Source of the DNA: Treponema sp.
Lineage (GTDB): Bacteria; Spirochaetota; Spirochaetia; Treponematales; Breznakiellaceae
Reading direction: 5' to 3'
Assembly: GCA_031270205.1 (NCBI GenBank)
Contig: JAISYA010000058.1
Location: 1 to 23,420, forward strand
Length of the DNA stretch: 23,420 bases
Part shown: positions 1 through 7,688 of the stretch, one piece after another
Position numbering within the stretch: position 1 is the stretch's first letter
How the letters are laid out: each line of letters opens with the position of its first letter
Translations under genes and position numbers: made by a program
Notes under the pieces: model-generated
Told to the model about the DNA's origin: nothing
The model's input: the letters and a program-made list of their open reading frames with translations, nothing else
Databases searched by the model: none

Positions 1-1
1 C

Positions 2-1366
2 CTATATCCCGCCGGTTACGTTTCGCAGCCACTTGCCGCTGCGGAGGCGCCCAATGCCCAGCAGCACTTTGAAGCATTCTTCCGAACAGAGGCAGAGGAA
101 CAGCGCCCATACCGGAGCCTTGAATACAAAGCCGGCGACAGCGGCCAGGGGCAGGGCAATCGTCCACATAAAAATAACGTCGTAAATGACGCAAAAGACC
201 GTGTCGCCCCCGGCGCGGCATATCCCCACCACCATCGACATGTTGAAGGCGCGGAAGGGGTACATGGCGCAAAGAATGAAGAACATGAGCCGCGTGGTGG
301 CGATGACGTTCTCATTCACGTTGAAAACCAGGGGGAGAAAGCGGGAAATACAGAGCAGTACGCCCGCCGCCCCTACCGACACCAGGGGCGCGAAGCGGAC
401 AATGCGCGAGGCGTAGTCGCGGGCCTGCGCCTCATCCCCCTCGCCTATTTTTTTGCCGATGAGCACGGCTACGCCGTTGCCCAGGCCGATAAAGAGCACC
501 CAGGTAAGCTGGTTGACCGTATTGGCGATGTTGAAGGCGGCGATGGCGTCGGTATGCGTGCGGGCAAAGATCAGGTTTTGCAGGCTTATCCCGGAAGACC
601 AGCATATCTCGTTGATCAGCACCGGAAGCACAATATGGATAAAGCGCCGCACATACGAAAGGCGGAAGCCCAGGAGTTCCCGCAGGCTGCCCGCGGGCGG
701 GTATTGGTTGACATAACTTGCGCATAGCAGAATAACCATTTCAATAATGCGGGCGGCGACCGTGCCCACCGCCGCCCCCCGCACCCCCATGGCGGGGAAC
801 GGCCCCGCGCCGAAAATAAGGCAGTAGTTCAATACGGCGTTGACGGTCAGGGCGGCAATCGTGGCGATCATGGCAAGGCGGACTTTTTCCACCGAACGGA
901 GGGTGAGCGTAAAGACCAGGCTTACCCCGAAGGGGATGAACGAGGGGGCCAGCGCGCGCAGGTATTCGGCCCCGGCGGCAATAACCGCGGGATCTCTGGA
1001 ATATACGCCGATGATTTTCCCCGGCGCGAGGAGGGCGCCCAGCGTCACCAGGCTCGCGCCGCCCAGGGCCACAATGAGGCAGAAGCCGGTGTTTTTCCGT
1101 ATTCCCGCTATGTCCCTTTTGCCCCAGAACTGGGCGGTAAAGATCGAGGCCCCGGAACAGAGGCCGAAAAGCGTGAGGTTGTATAAAAAAAACACCTGAT
1201 TGCCCAGCCCGACGGCGGCGATTTCTACCGTGCCCAGCCGGCCTATCATCACCGTGTCCAGCATGTTCACCGCGGAATTGATGAAATTCTGGAGCATGAT
1301 GGGAACGGCAATGGCGAAAAGGTCCCGGTAAAAACGCCGGTCGTTAAACAGAGCGGGAATTCTCAT
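2..1366 (-). CDS. MATE-family multidrug/Na+ (or H+) antiporter
   Basis: Complete 454-residue inner-membrane protein whose stop codon lies at the left edge of the window. The hydrophobic profile suits 12 membrane helices in two halves, the usual size for MATE exporters (about 450 aa). The N-terminal part has the family's typical PIMLQNFINSAVNMLDTVMI and the IGRLG turn of the first and second helices, and a GLGNGVAVLIGKKIGEG stretch starts the second half. MATE proteins export cationic drugs or metabolites using a Na+ or H+ gradient; the substrate here cannot be read from sequence. The ATG at 1364-1366 has no good Shine-Dalgarno: the nearest purine run (AGGG) lies about 12 nt upstream. It is divergent from proS, sharing a 164-bp intergenic region. 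Family call is firm, substrate unknown. Confidence 0.93.
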   Translation of the reverse strand: MRIPALFNDRRFYRDLFAIAVPIMLQNFINSAVNMLDTVMIGRLGTVEIAAVGLGNQVFFLYNLTLFGLCSGASIFTAQFWGKRDIAGIRKNTGFCLIVALGGASLVTLGALLAPGKIIGVYSRDPAVIAAGAEYLRALAPSFIPFGVSLVFTLTLRSVEKVRLAMIATIAALTVNAVLNYCLIFGAGPFPAMGVRGAAVGTVAARIIEMVILLCASYVNQYPPAGSLRELLGFRLSYVRRFIHIVLPVLINEICWSSGISLQNLIFARTHTDAIAAFNIANTVNQLTWVLFIGLGNGVAVLIGKKIGEGDEAQARDYASRIVRFAPLVSVGAAGVLLCISRFLPLVFNVNENVIATTRLMFFILCAMYPFRAFNMSMVVGICRAGGDTVFCVIYDVIFMWTIALPLAAVAGFVFKAPVWALFLCLCSEECFKVLLGIGRLRSGKWLRNVTGGI

Positions 1367-1380
1367 TTGATATATATACC

Positions 1381-1419
1381 CTATCAGAATTGTGGTATAA
1401 TATAAAGCCGTACTATCAG
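1381..1419. promoter_or_regulatory. Direct repeats CTATCAG flanking the MATE/proS divergent promoter region
   Basis: CTATCAG occurs at 1381-1387 and again at 1413-1419, start-to-start distance 32 nt, about three helical turns. The two copies bracket the proS -10 element. A regulator binding both half-sites on one face of the DNA is possible. This is inference from spacing only. Confidence 0.3.
1393..1401 (+). promoter_or_regulatory. Extended -10 promoter for proS
   Basis: TGGTATAAT gives a perfect TATAAT (1396-1401) preceded by the extended TG motif. No convincing -35 lies 17 nt upstream, which is tolerated in extended -10 promoters. Transcription would start near 1408, leaving a leader of about 120 nt before the proS ATG. 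Confidence 0.55.
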
Positions 1420-1496
1420 GACGCCTTCCGTCTTTCGGAACAGGCGCAAATGTTCCTGAAGGATACTACGCAACGGGGTTATGCCCGGTGTAACGC

Positions 1497-1512
1497 GCGG
1501 CCGGACGGCCGC
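1497..1512 (+). promoter_or_regulatory. Hairpin in the proS leader
   Basis: GCGGCC (1497-1502) and GGCCGC (1507-1512) form a perfect 6-bp GC stem with a GGAC loop. It ends 5 nt before the AGAGG ribosome binding site (1518-1522). It could affect ribosome access. There is no U-tract, so it is not a terminator, and no T-box features were seen. Confidence 0.4.
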
Positions 1513-1530
1513 AAAACAGAGGTTTGCACC

Positions 1531-3372
1531 ATGAATTACAGCAGCGCCTTTATTCCCACGCTGCGGGAAGTCCCCGCGGACGCGGTAATCGCCAGCCACC
1601 GGCTCATGTTCCGCGCGGGGATGCTCCGCAAACTCGCCAACGGCCTTTTTGCCTATCTGCCCCTGGGTTTCCGTTCCTTCCGCAAGGTGGAACGGATAAT
1701 CCGTGAAGAAATGGACGCCATCGGGGCCCTTGAGATCAAGCCCACCGTGGTCGTGCCGGGCGAGTTATGGAAGGAATCGGGCCGCTGGGACGCTATGGGC
1801 GAGGAGATGTTACGGGCGAAAAACCGCCTGGGGGGTGATTTTGTTATTTCCCCCACGGCCGAGGAGGCCTTTACCGCTATTGTCCGGGACGAGCTTTCCA
1901 GTTACCGCCAGCTCCCCCTAACCCTGTACCAGATCAACACCAAGTACCGGGACGAGATCCGCCCCCGTTACGGCGTTATGCGGGGCAGGGAATTCGTCAT
2001 GAAGGACGCCTATTCCTGGCACGGTGACGACGAAAGCCTGGATAAGACCTACCGGACCATGGGCGAGGCGTACCGCCGTATCTTCAAGCGCTGCGGCCTG
2101 ACGGTAATTTCGGTAACGGCCGATTCCGGCGCGATGGGAGGCAGCGGTTCCGAAGAATTTATGGTGGAAAGCGAGATTGGCGACAACACCCTGATCCTCT
2201 GCAGGCGCTGCGACTATGCCGCCAACGTGGAGAAGGCCGGCTGCAAACCTGATTTCATCCCCCGCCCCTCGCCTGACTGTGCCAGGAGCGCGGCCGCCGA
2301 AACGGCGCCGTACGAAAAAATCGATACCCCCGCAGTCAAAACCATCGATGCGCTCTGCGCCTTTATCAAAAACGGCGACGGCTCAGCGGCGAGCGCCCGG
2401 GAATTTATAAAAACGCTGATCTACCGGGCGGTGAATGTGGAAATGGATCTTTCCGCCGCGCCCGGCTGCGCGCGGCTTGAGCGGAAAAACGCGGCGGAAG
2501 GGGCAAACGGCGGCGCGGTCTACCCCGAAGCGTTTTTCGCCGTGGCAATCCGCGGTGACCTCGACGTGAACGAGGCAAAACTCGCGGCGGCGCTCAAGGC
2601 CGGCGGGGTGGGCCTTGCCTCCGACAGCGACGTAGTGCGGCTGACCGGCGCGCCGGTGGGTTTTGCGGGGCCGGTCGGCCTTGACGCCCTGCCGGTCATT
2701 CTGGACCACAGCGTTACCGGCATGAACGACGCCATTACCGGCGCGCTTGCCAAAGACCTGCACTACCGGCATGTTGCCTACGGCCGGGACTTTGAAGGCT
2801 GGATGATCGAGGACCTCCGCACGGTCAAAGCCGGCGACCGCTGCCCGCTCTGCGGCGGCGAACTCTACGAAAAAAAAGGCAACGAGCTGGGCCACATCTT
2901 CAAGCTGGGGTATAAGTACACCCGCTCCATGCGCGTGAGCTATCTGGACGAACACGGCAAAAGCTGTGTTCCCACTATGGGGAGCTACGGCATCGGCCTT
3001 GACCGGACCCTTGCCTCGATTATCGAGGAACATCATGATGACGCGGGCATCGTCTGGCCCATGTCGGTCGCGCCTTACCATGTAATCATTGTACCCATCA
3101 AATACGGGGGGAACGTTAAAATCCTTGCCGATTCCCTCGCCGCCGAACTTGAGGCGCGGGGTGTGGAAGTTCTGCTGGACGACCGGGACGAGCGGCCCGG
3201 GGTCAAGTTCAAGGACGCCGATCTTATCGGAATTCCCTGCCGGCTAGTGGTGAGTGAAAAAAACCTGGAGGGGGTTCCCAAAGTAGAGTTAAAGCGCCGG
3301 GGAGAAACAGAAAGCCGCCTTATCGAGGCCGCCAAAGCGGCGGATGAACTGGCCGCTATCGTACAGGCCTAA
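1531..3372 (+). CDS. proS: Prolyl-tRNA synthetase (bacterial type with editing insert)
   Basis: Class II aminoacyl-tRNA synthetase that charges tRNA-Pro in the cytoplasm. The 613-residue length fits the bacterial form (about 570-620 aa). Motif 2 is visible around residues 137-146 (TKYRDEIRPR) followed by GREFVMKDAYSWH, and motif 3 near 484-492 (GSYGIGLDR). Between them lies the editing (INS) domain. It is flanked by cysteine pairs at about 224/227 (CRRC) and 438/441 (CPLC), also usual in this form. The C-terminal 120 residues are the anticodon-binding domain. The reading frame is open further upstream to 1390, but ATG 1531 is chosen because AGAGG sits 8 nt before it and the protein then begins like the family. 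The next gene, uxaE, follows on the same strand. Confident call. Confidence 0.97.
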   Translation: MNYSSAFIPTLREVPADAVIASHRLMFRAGMLRKLANGLFAYLPLGFRSFRKVERIIREEMDAIGALEIKPTVVVPGELWKESGRWDAMGEEMLRAKNRLGGDFVISPTAEEAFTAIVRDELSSYRQLPLTLYQINTKYRDEIRPRYGVMRGREFVMKDAYSWHGDDESLDKTYRTMGEAYRRIFKRCGLTVISVTADSGAMGGSGSEEFMVESEIGDNTLILCRRCDYAANVEKAGCKPDFIPRPSPDCARSAAAETAPYEKIDTPAVKTIDALCAFIKNGDGSAASAREFIKTLIYRAVNVEMDLSAAPGCARLERKNAAEGANGGAVYPEAFFAVAIRGDLDVNEAKLAAALKAGGVGLASDSDVVRLTGAPVGFAGPVGLDALPVILDHSVTGMNDAITGALAKDLHYRHVAYGRDFEGWMIEDLRTVKAGDRCPLCGGELYEKKGNELGHIFKLGYKYTRSMRVSYLDEHGKSCVPTMGSYGIGLDRTLASIIEEHHDDAGIVWPMSVAPYHVIIVPIKYGGNVKILADSLAAELEARGVEVLLDDRDERPGVKFKDADLIGIPCRLVVSEKNLEGVPKVELKRRGETESRLIEAAKAADELAAIVQA

Positions 3373-3400
3373 GCCGCTATATTTTTTCCATGTGATTTTA

Positions 3401-3409
3401 TGTTATGAT
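3401..3409 (+). promoter_or_regulatory. Probable extended -10 promoter for uxaE
   Basis: TGTTATGAT places a TATGAT (3404-3409) after an extended TG, in a short AT-rich patch directly after the proS stop. The ATG at 3425 would leave only about a 10-nt leader containing a GGGG ribosome-binding-like run. No clear -35. Readthrough from proS is also possible. Confidence 0.4.
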
Positions 3410-3424
3410 AACTCCGGGGTAATT

Positions 3425-4843
3425 ATGCATTATTCAGGTTTTGACGTGTATGAAAGATCCGTTCACAGGGCCGAAGGGTCCGAAGTGGAAGTTTTTATGG
3501 CGAAAGACGCCGCGGGGGATTTTCTGGTAATAGCCGGAACAGACCATGGGTTCAAGGGGGAGCGGCTCGCAGACGGAAAAATCAGGGCGCCCCTCAGTCA
3601 CGAAAACGCCGGGGCGTTACGCGCGCTGTTTCCTTTTACCGCGCCGGGCCGGGTGCTCCGCAAGGAGCGCAGCTTCGGCCTGGGGGACCGGCTGGGCATC
3701 GCCACCCCCGGTCATATTAAACTGTTTGAGCGTTACGACGCCTATCCGGTATTTGCCCAGCAGTCCATCAGGGAACTCAACCTGACAAACCGGACCTACG
3801 AGGATGTATTGGACGCCGCCAGCTTCGCCGTGTTTCGGGAAGATTTTCAAAAGGGCTGGGGCGCGGACGGGGACCACCTGAAAACGGCCAAGGATCTTGA
3901 ATATGCGCTGTCTCTGGGGTTCACCATGATCACCCTGGATTGTTCGGATCATATTAAAACCGGCGTGACCGAGGCAAACGCCCCGCCGCTGCCGGAAAAA
4001 TATAACGGCAAATACCTGGGGAAGCAATTCGATATTGGCGAAGGGATCGTGTTGAGTTTTACCGGGGCAGCGCTTGGGGCAATCGCCGCCATTTACGGCG
4101 AGGCTATCGGTTTTGCCGCGGACATGTACGGGCGGTTTTTGAAAGACGGCAGATACGGCGCCGATTTTGAAATCTCCATTGACGAGACCAGCGCTCCCAC
4201 CACCCCCTTGCAGCACTACTTTGTCGCCAGGGAATTGATTGACGCGGGGGTTTCCTTTGCCACCATGGCGCCCCGTTTCTGCGGCGAATTCCAGAAAGGC
4301 ATAGACTATATCGGCGACCTTGCCCAGTTTGAAAAAGAGATAAAAGTCCACGCGGCAATCGCCCGTCACTTCAAATACAAACTCAGCATCCATTCAGGCT
4401 CGGACAAGTTCAGCGTGTTTCCTGCCATCGGCAGGGAAAGCCGGGGCGTGTTCCACATAAAAACCGCGGGGACCAACTGGCTTGAGGCCATGCGGGTTAT
4501 CGCGCAGCTTGATCCCGCCCTGTACCGGGAAGTCCACCAGTACGCGCTCTCCGCTTTTGACGAGGCCCGCACGTACTACCATGTTACCACCGACCTTTCA
4601 AAGATCCCCGGCCTTGCCTCACTTTCCGATGCGGAACTGCCCGGCCTCTTTGAAAACAACGACTGCCGGCAGCTTATTCACATCACCTACGGGCTTATCC
4701 TCAACAAAAAAAGCAGCGGTGGTTCTTTTGCTTTCAGGGACAGACTCTACAAAATCTGGCGGCAGAAGGAAGACACATACGCCCGCGCGCTGGAGCGCCA
4801 CATCGGCAAGCATCTGGATCTGTTGAACGTCAAAAAGAGCTGA
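3425..4843 (+). CDS. uxaE: Tagaturonate epimerase family protein (UxaE)
   Basis: 472-residue cytoplasmic protein that I recognise as the UxaE family, which interconverts D-tagaturonate and D-fructuronate in galacturonate (pectin) breakdown. Family-like stretches are ERSFGLGDRLG at about residues 83-93, a DCSDHI segment, SIDETSAPTTPLQHYF starting near 251 and HSGSDKFSVFPAIGRESRG starting near 323. The conserved Asp, Glu and His residues in the last two are plausible metal or active-site positions. ATG 3425 is chosen over an in-frame ATG at 3344 because 3344 lies inside proS and adds 27 residues unlike the family. No other uronate gene (uxaC, kdgK, kdgA) is in the window, so the pathway is not clustered here. 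It converges on potD with one base between the stop codons. Family call fairly sure; exact substrate inferred. Confidence 0.82.
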   Translation: MHYSGFDVYERSVHRAEGSEVEVFMAKDAAGDFLVIAGTDHGFKGERLADGKIRAPLSHENAGALRALFPFTAPGRVLRKERSFGLGDRLGIATPGHIKLFERYDAYPVFAQQSIRELNLTNRTYEDVLDAASFAVFREDFQKGWGADGDHLKTAKDLEYALSLGFTMITLDCSDHIKTGVTEANAPPLPEKYNGKYLGKQFDIGEGIVLSFTGAALGAIAAIYGEAIGFAADMYGRFLKDGRYGADFEISIDETSAPTTPLQHYFVARELIDAGVSFATMAPRFCGEFQKGIDYIGDLAQFEKEIKVHAAIARHFKYKLSIHSGSDKFSVFPAIGRESRGVFHIKTAGTNWLEAMRVIAQLDPALYREVHQYALSAFDEARTYYHVTTDLSKIPGLASLSDAELPGLFENNDCRQLIHITYGLILNKKSSGGSFAFRDRLYKIWRQKEDTYARALERHIGKHLDLLNVKKS

Positions 4844-4844
4844 A

Positions 4845-5882
4845 CTAATGCCCCGCGGCCGATTTGAACTCGGTCCATATCAGGCTGTGCAGTTCCTCCG
4901 CTTCGGGGCTGACGTTTTGGATCATTTCCATGTCGGTGTTAAAGCCTTCGGGAAGGGTGAGAAAGTCCCGGTATTCGGCCCCGATGCGGGGATCCGAGGC
5001 GGAATAGGTGCTGTAGTAGCCGAGGTATTCAAAGCAACGGGCGCCCCGCTCCGGATCGAGGATGTAGTCAAGGAAGGCGTAGGCGGCGTCGCTGTTGGAC
5101 GCCTTCGCGGGAATAAACGCCGCCATGATGCCGAAGCCTATTCCCTCAGTGGGGAACACTACTTTCAAATCCGGATTTTCCATCATCACCATAGTAACCT
5201 GTGAGGTGTACATTACCGCGGCGGCAATTTCCCCGGAAAGCAGTTCGTCCTGGAGATTGTCATCCCTGATAAGGCGGATGTTAGGCGCCAGTTCCCGCAG
5301 TTTGTCCCCGGCAGCGCGAATCACCCCAAGGTCGTTGGTATTGTAGCTCTGGCCAATCACTTTAAGGGCCATGCCGTTAATCACCCTGAAACTATCGATA
5401 ATGCCCACGCTGTTCTCAAGCGAAGGATCCCAGAGATCCGCATACGCACTGATGTTGATCCCGACACGTTCCGCGTCGTAGACAATAGTCTGCACGCCCG
5501 CGCCGTAGGGCACGGTGTATTCGTCATCGGGATCATAAAATTGCCCCTGGTAAATGGGGTTGATGTTACGGTAATTGGAAAGTTTCGATTTGTCCAGTTT
5601 TTGAACCAGCCCCTCGGCAATGACGGTTTCGATAATGTAATCATCGGCAATCACCAGATCGTAGTCGCCGCCCTTTGCGGCCTGGAGTCTGGCGAGCATG
5701 GTTTCGTCGGTATCAAAATTGACATAGTTGATCCTGACGCCCGTTTCCTTTTCAAAATCCTCAAGGACATCCGGCGGGAACATTTCGCTCCAGGTGTAGA
5801 TCGTCAACTGCTTTTTATTCCCGCAGCCCGCGCAGATCAGAACGATGATCAGCATTGCCGCGGCGCGAAAGAATTTTTTCAT
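4845..5882 (-). CDS. potD: Spermidine/putrescine-binding lipoprotein (PotD-like)
   Basis: 345-residue periplasmic solute-binding protein of the PotD/PotF type, which delivers polyamines to an ABC importer. The N-terminus is a lipoprotein signal: basic MKKFFR, a hydrophobic run, then LICAGC with the acylated cysteine at residue 20. The Cys at -3 is a relaxed spirochetal-style lipobox. After it come family-like stretches: LTIYTWSEMFPPDVLEDFEKETG, then GGDYDLVIADDYII, VPYGAGVQTIVYD and, near the end, AYAFLDYILDPERGARCFEYLGYYS. A strong AAAGGAG precedes the ATG. No potA, potB or potC lies next to it, so it is either an orphan receptor or works with a transporter encoded elsewhere. Its own promoter carries a palindrome (5930-5946). 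Other small amines or even thiamine-like ligands cannot be excluded. Confidence 0.92.
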   Translation of the reverse strand: MKKFFRAAAMLIIVLICAGCGNKKQLTIYTWSEMFPPDVLEDFEKETGVRINYVNFDTDETMLARLQAAKGGDYDLVIADDYIIETVIAEGLVQKLDKSKLSNYRNINPIYQGQFYDPDDEYTVPYGAGVQTIVYDAERVGINISAYADLWDPSLENSVGIIDSFRVINGMALKVIGQSYNTNDLGVIRAAGDKLRELAPNIRLIRDDNLQDELLSGEIAAAVMYTSQVTMVMMENPDLKVVFPTEGIGFGIMAAFIPAKASNSDAAYAFLDYILDPERGARCFEYLGYYSTYSASDPRIGAEYRDFLTLPEGFNTDMEMIQNVSPEAEELHSLIWTEFKSAAGH

Positions 5883-5918
5883 GTTGTCTCCTTTATAATG
5901 AACCGGCTTTTGGTTCCC

Positions 5919-5947
5919 ATCATAAACACTTACAGAGATTCTGTAAA
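5919..5947 (-). promoter_or_regulatory. Sigma70-type promoter for potD
   Basis: On the minus strand, TTTACA (5942-5947, 5 of 6 consensus) is followed after exactly 17 nt by TATGAT (5919-5924, 5 of 6). It sits about 37-65 nt upstream of the potD start codon. Well-spaced and oriented. Confidence 0.7.
5930..5946. promoter_or_regulatory. Perfect palindrome overlapping the potD -35 and spacer
   Basis: TTACAGA (5930-5936) and TCTGTAA (5940-5946) are perfect 7-nt inverted arms around a 3-nt centre. The site covers the -35 and most of the spacer of the potD promoter, the usual place for a repressor operator. No T-run follows on either strand in the position a terminator needs. The regulator is unknown. 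Confidence 0.5.
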
Positions 5948-5962
5948 AAGGCGCTTGCAGGG

Positions 5963-6046
5963 TATAATAAATTTTTTCTCGAACGAGCCTCCGTTCGAAC
6001 CGGCGCAGCGCTTAAGATACCGCGAAGTTCTGCTCCACGGAGGCTC
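5963..6046 (+). other. Orphan -10 element followed by a structured, non-coding segment
   Basis: The 239-bp gap between potD and flaA holds a rightward TATAAT (5963-5968) with no gene downstream on that strand. Just after it, TCGAACG (5979-5985) and CGTTCGA (5992-5998) form a 7-bp stem. A longer-range pair of 10-nt arms, GAGCCTCCGT (5985-5994) and ACGGAGGCTC (6037-6046), competes with that stem. It could be a small RNA or the 3' structure of the flaA transcript. No terminator-like T-run was found. Weak evidence. Confidence 0.3.
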
Positions 6047-6121
6047 ATTTCCGGTAAGGAATGAAAAGCGCCAACCCAAACCGGACTTTCCATTCCCTTC
6101 TTTACAAACAAAGAACCAGGA

Positions 6122-6841
6122 TTACCAGAAATCCGCCATATCGTCGGCATCGCGGTTATTCTCGGCAAAGAGGTCCGTTACTGCGCGAAGATCGTCAAAG
6201 TACACATAGTAGCTTCCGTAGGATTCCATGGGATCGCAGTCAATCCGAAAGCCCATTATTTTGATCCCCATCTGGTTGTTGTAGTGGTAATTCCGCTGAA
6301 CTACCCCAAGGCCGTCTTCCGCCTGGGGGGGAATGGCCACGGTGAGTTTCTTCCAGCCCTGGAAATTGAGTTTTCCCATATACAGTTCGTAGTTCCGGCC
6401 AAAGAAGTCCTGAATCAGCAATTTTATCTCGTGGTTGTAATTCCGTCCGGCCAGCCACATGGAAATAGTCTTGGTGATTCCCTCAATGGGAATGGGACGG
6501 GTGGGATAGACGGTTACCGACTTATAACCCCGGCGGAGAAAGTCCACCCTCGCGCCAAGCACATACTCGTCGGGGATATTCATCCCCTCTTCCTCCGGAA
6601 TGGGCTGCTTGGCGGCGGGAGCGCCTGAAAACAGCCGCGCGGTAACATAGCCATCGTCCGAAGAAATGGAAGCGCGCCAAAAGCCGTCATGCTCAAATTT
6701 ATCAACCGAAACTTCTTTCAACTGCTGCTGCGCCGAATCGATCCCGGTCATTTCAGGATTAGGCGCACCCAATTCGGTTCCCTCCTGCGCGAAAAGCGCG
6801 GCGGCGATAAGGAATAACGCAACTATACTAAACCGTTTCAT
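6122..6841 (-). CDS. Flagellar filament outer-layer (sheath) protein, FlaA family, downstream copy
   Basis: 239-residue exported protein of the spirochetal FlaA family, which coats the FlaB core of periplasmic flagella. MKRFSIVALFLIAAALFAQE is a signal peptide likely cleaved after the Ala before Gln. Family-like features are the YKSVTVYPTRPIPIEGITK block, the amphipathic NFQGWKKLTVAIPP strand and the closing FRIDCDPMESYGSYYVYFDD segment before an acidic tail. It is about 100 residues shorter than the classical FlaA1 and matches the short FlaA-2 type. AAGGAGC precedes the ATG. Only 12 nt separate it from the upstream flaA copy, so the two are surely co-transcribed and probably arose by duplication. 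Confidence 0.88.
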   Translation of the reverse strand: MKRFSIVALFLIAAALFAQEGTELGAPNPEMTGIDSAQQQLKEVSVDKFEHDGFWRASISSDDGYVTARLFSGAPAAKQPIPEEEGMNIPDEYVLGARVDFLRRGYKSVTVYPTRPIPIEGITKTISMWLAGRNYNHEIKLLIQDFFGRNYELYMGKLNFQGWKKLTVAIPPQAEDGLGVVQRNYHYNNQMGIKIMGFRIDCDPMESYGSYYVYFDDLRAVTDLFAENNRDADDMADFW

Positions 6842-6853
6842 TTTATGCTCCTT

Positions 6854-7603
6854 TTAGTTACCGGTATTGGCCCATAGTTTCTGTACCTGTTCGGGATCGG
6901 CCAAATCATCACCGTCAAAATAACTTTCAAACATATCGGTAAGAATTTTGAACTGTTTGAAATATACATAGAAATCGGCGACTTTTTCGACCGGCCGGGT
7001 CCAGATGCGGAATTTGACAAAGGTCATGCCCGCCAGCTTGGGCAGTATCCGCTTGGCCTGGGGAATAGTATTGGGAACATTCGCCCGCAGGTTCTTCCAG
7101 CCGGTAAACGCTATATCGCCCATCGGGATGACATGTACCACCCCCCGGTAGTCCCGCACAAAGGCCTCGATATAAAAATTGAGATTTGAACCCCATATCC
7201 AGAGGTCCAAATTCCGTACCCGGCCGGGCAGGGGAATCTCCGCGGGCGCCGGATTATCGCCGGTGTCGTCGGCCCTGACCGGGTAAATGTCCATCCAGTT
7301 ATAGCCCGGGCGGTCAAAGCGGCCGTGGAGGCCGAGACTCTTAATGGTCTGGCTGCCGTCGCGGTTGTTGCCGAAAAGGGCGATCGGCCACGCGTCCACA
7401 TAGCTCAGTTGGGGATAGCTTGCGTCATCGGTCTTGGTGGCGAATTTGCTGGCCGCAACTTTCCATGTGTATTCAGAATCCTCGTTAAAGGCTTCCACTA
7501 CCTTCGATTCCCAATCGACGATGAGTTCGTCACCATAGGTTGGTAGAACTGTTATGCATGCCCATACGATAAGGCAAACAGCCTTGAAACTGCCGTGTTT
7601 CAT
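6854..7603 (-). CDS. Flagellar filament outer-layer (sheath) protein, FlaA family, upstream copy
   Basis: 249-residue exported FlaA-family protein, first gene of the pair. The N-terminus (MKHGSFKAVCLIVWACITVL) is a signal peptide, with cleavage probably before DELIVDWES. The body follows the FlaA plan: WKVAASKFATK, a WPIALFGNN segment, RVRNLDLWIWGSNLNFYIEAFVRDYRG, then FTGWKNLRANVPNTIP and the closing FRIWTRPVEKVADFYVYFKQFK. An AAAGGAG ribosome site precedes the ATG. It shares the domain order of the downstream copy but differs widely in sequence, so the two may form a hetero-assembly in the sheath. From memory, T. pallidum also carries a tandem pair of short FlaA proteins. Transcription is from the consensus promoter at 7635-7663. 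Confidence 0.88.
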   Translation of the reverse strand: MKHGSFKAVCLIVWACITVLPTYGDELIVDWESKVVEAFNEDSEYTWKVAASKFATKTDDASYPQLSYVDAWPIALFGNNRDGSQTIKSLGLHGRFDRPGYNWMDIYPVRADDTGDNPAPAEIPLPGRVRNLDLWIWGSNLNFYIEAFVRDYRGVVHVIPMGDIAFTGWKNLRANVPNTIPQAKRILPKLAGMTFVKFRIWTRPVEKVADFYVYFKQFKILTDMFESYFDGDDLADPEQVQKLWANTGN

Positions 7604-7634
7604 CCGTTACTCCTTTACAAATCCTTTCTACATC

Positions 7635-7663
7635 ATTATATTGCGTAATTGATTTTTTGTCAA
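7635..7663 (-). promoter_or_regulatory. Perfect consensus sigma70 promoter for the flaA pair
   Basis: On the minus strand a perfect TTGACA (7658-7663) is followed after exactly 17 nt by a perfect TATAAT (7635-7640). It lies about 32-60 nt before the upstream flaA start codon, in the 85-bp gap after the preceding gene. This implies strong housekeeping (RpoD) expression rather than sigma28, in line with what is known of treponemal flaA versus flaB genes. Confidence 0.92.
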
Positions 7664-7688
7664 ACCTATCAGTGCTTATCCGTCAAAT

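Noticed and set aside
1390..1530. Upstream in-frame extension of proS (47 codons).
   Set aside because: It spans the promoter region, has no ribosome site and does not resemble ProRS; ATG 1531 has AGAGG.
1402..1530. Possible T-box riboswitch in the proS leader.
   Set aside because: No T-box sequence, no specifier hairpin and no terminator; only one small GC hairpin is present.
2383..3081. 232-codon open frame antisense to proS.
   Set aside because: GC-rich third-position shadow of a well-identified gene; no recognisable protein.
3617..4393. 258-codon open frame antisense to uxaE.
   Set aside because: Mirror of a conserved coding frame and no ribosome site or family similarity.
5990..6006. 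GTTCGAAC resembling a tRNA T-loop.
   Set aside because: The flanks pair only partly as a T-stem and no acceptor, D or anticodon arms are found; it is explained by the local inverted repeat.
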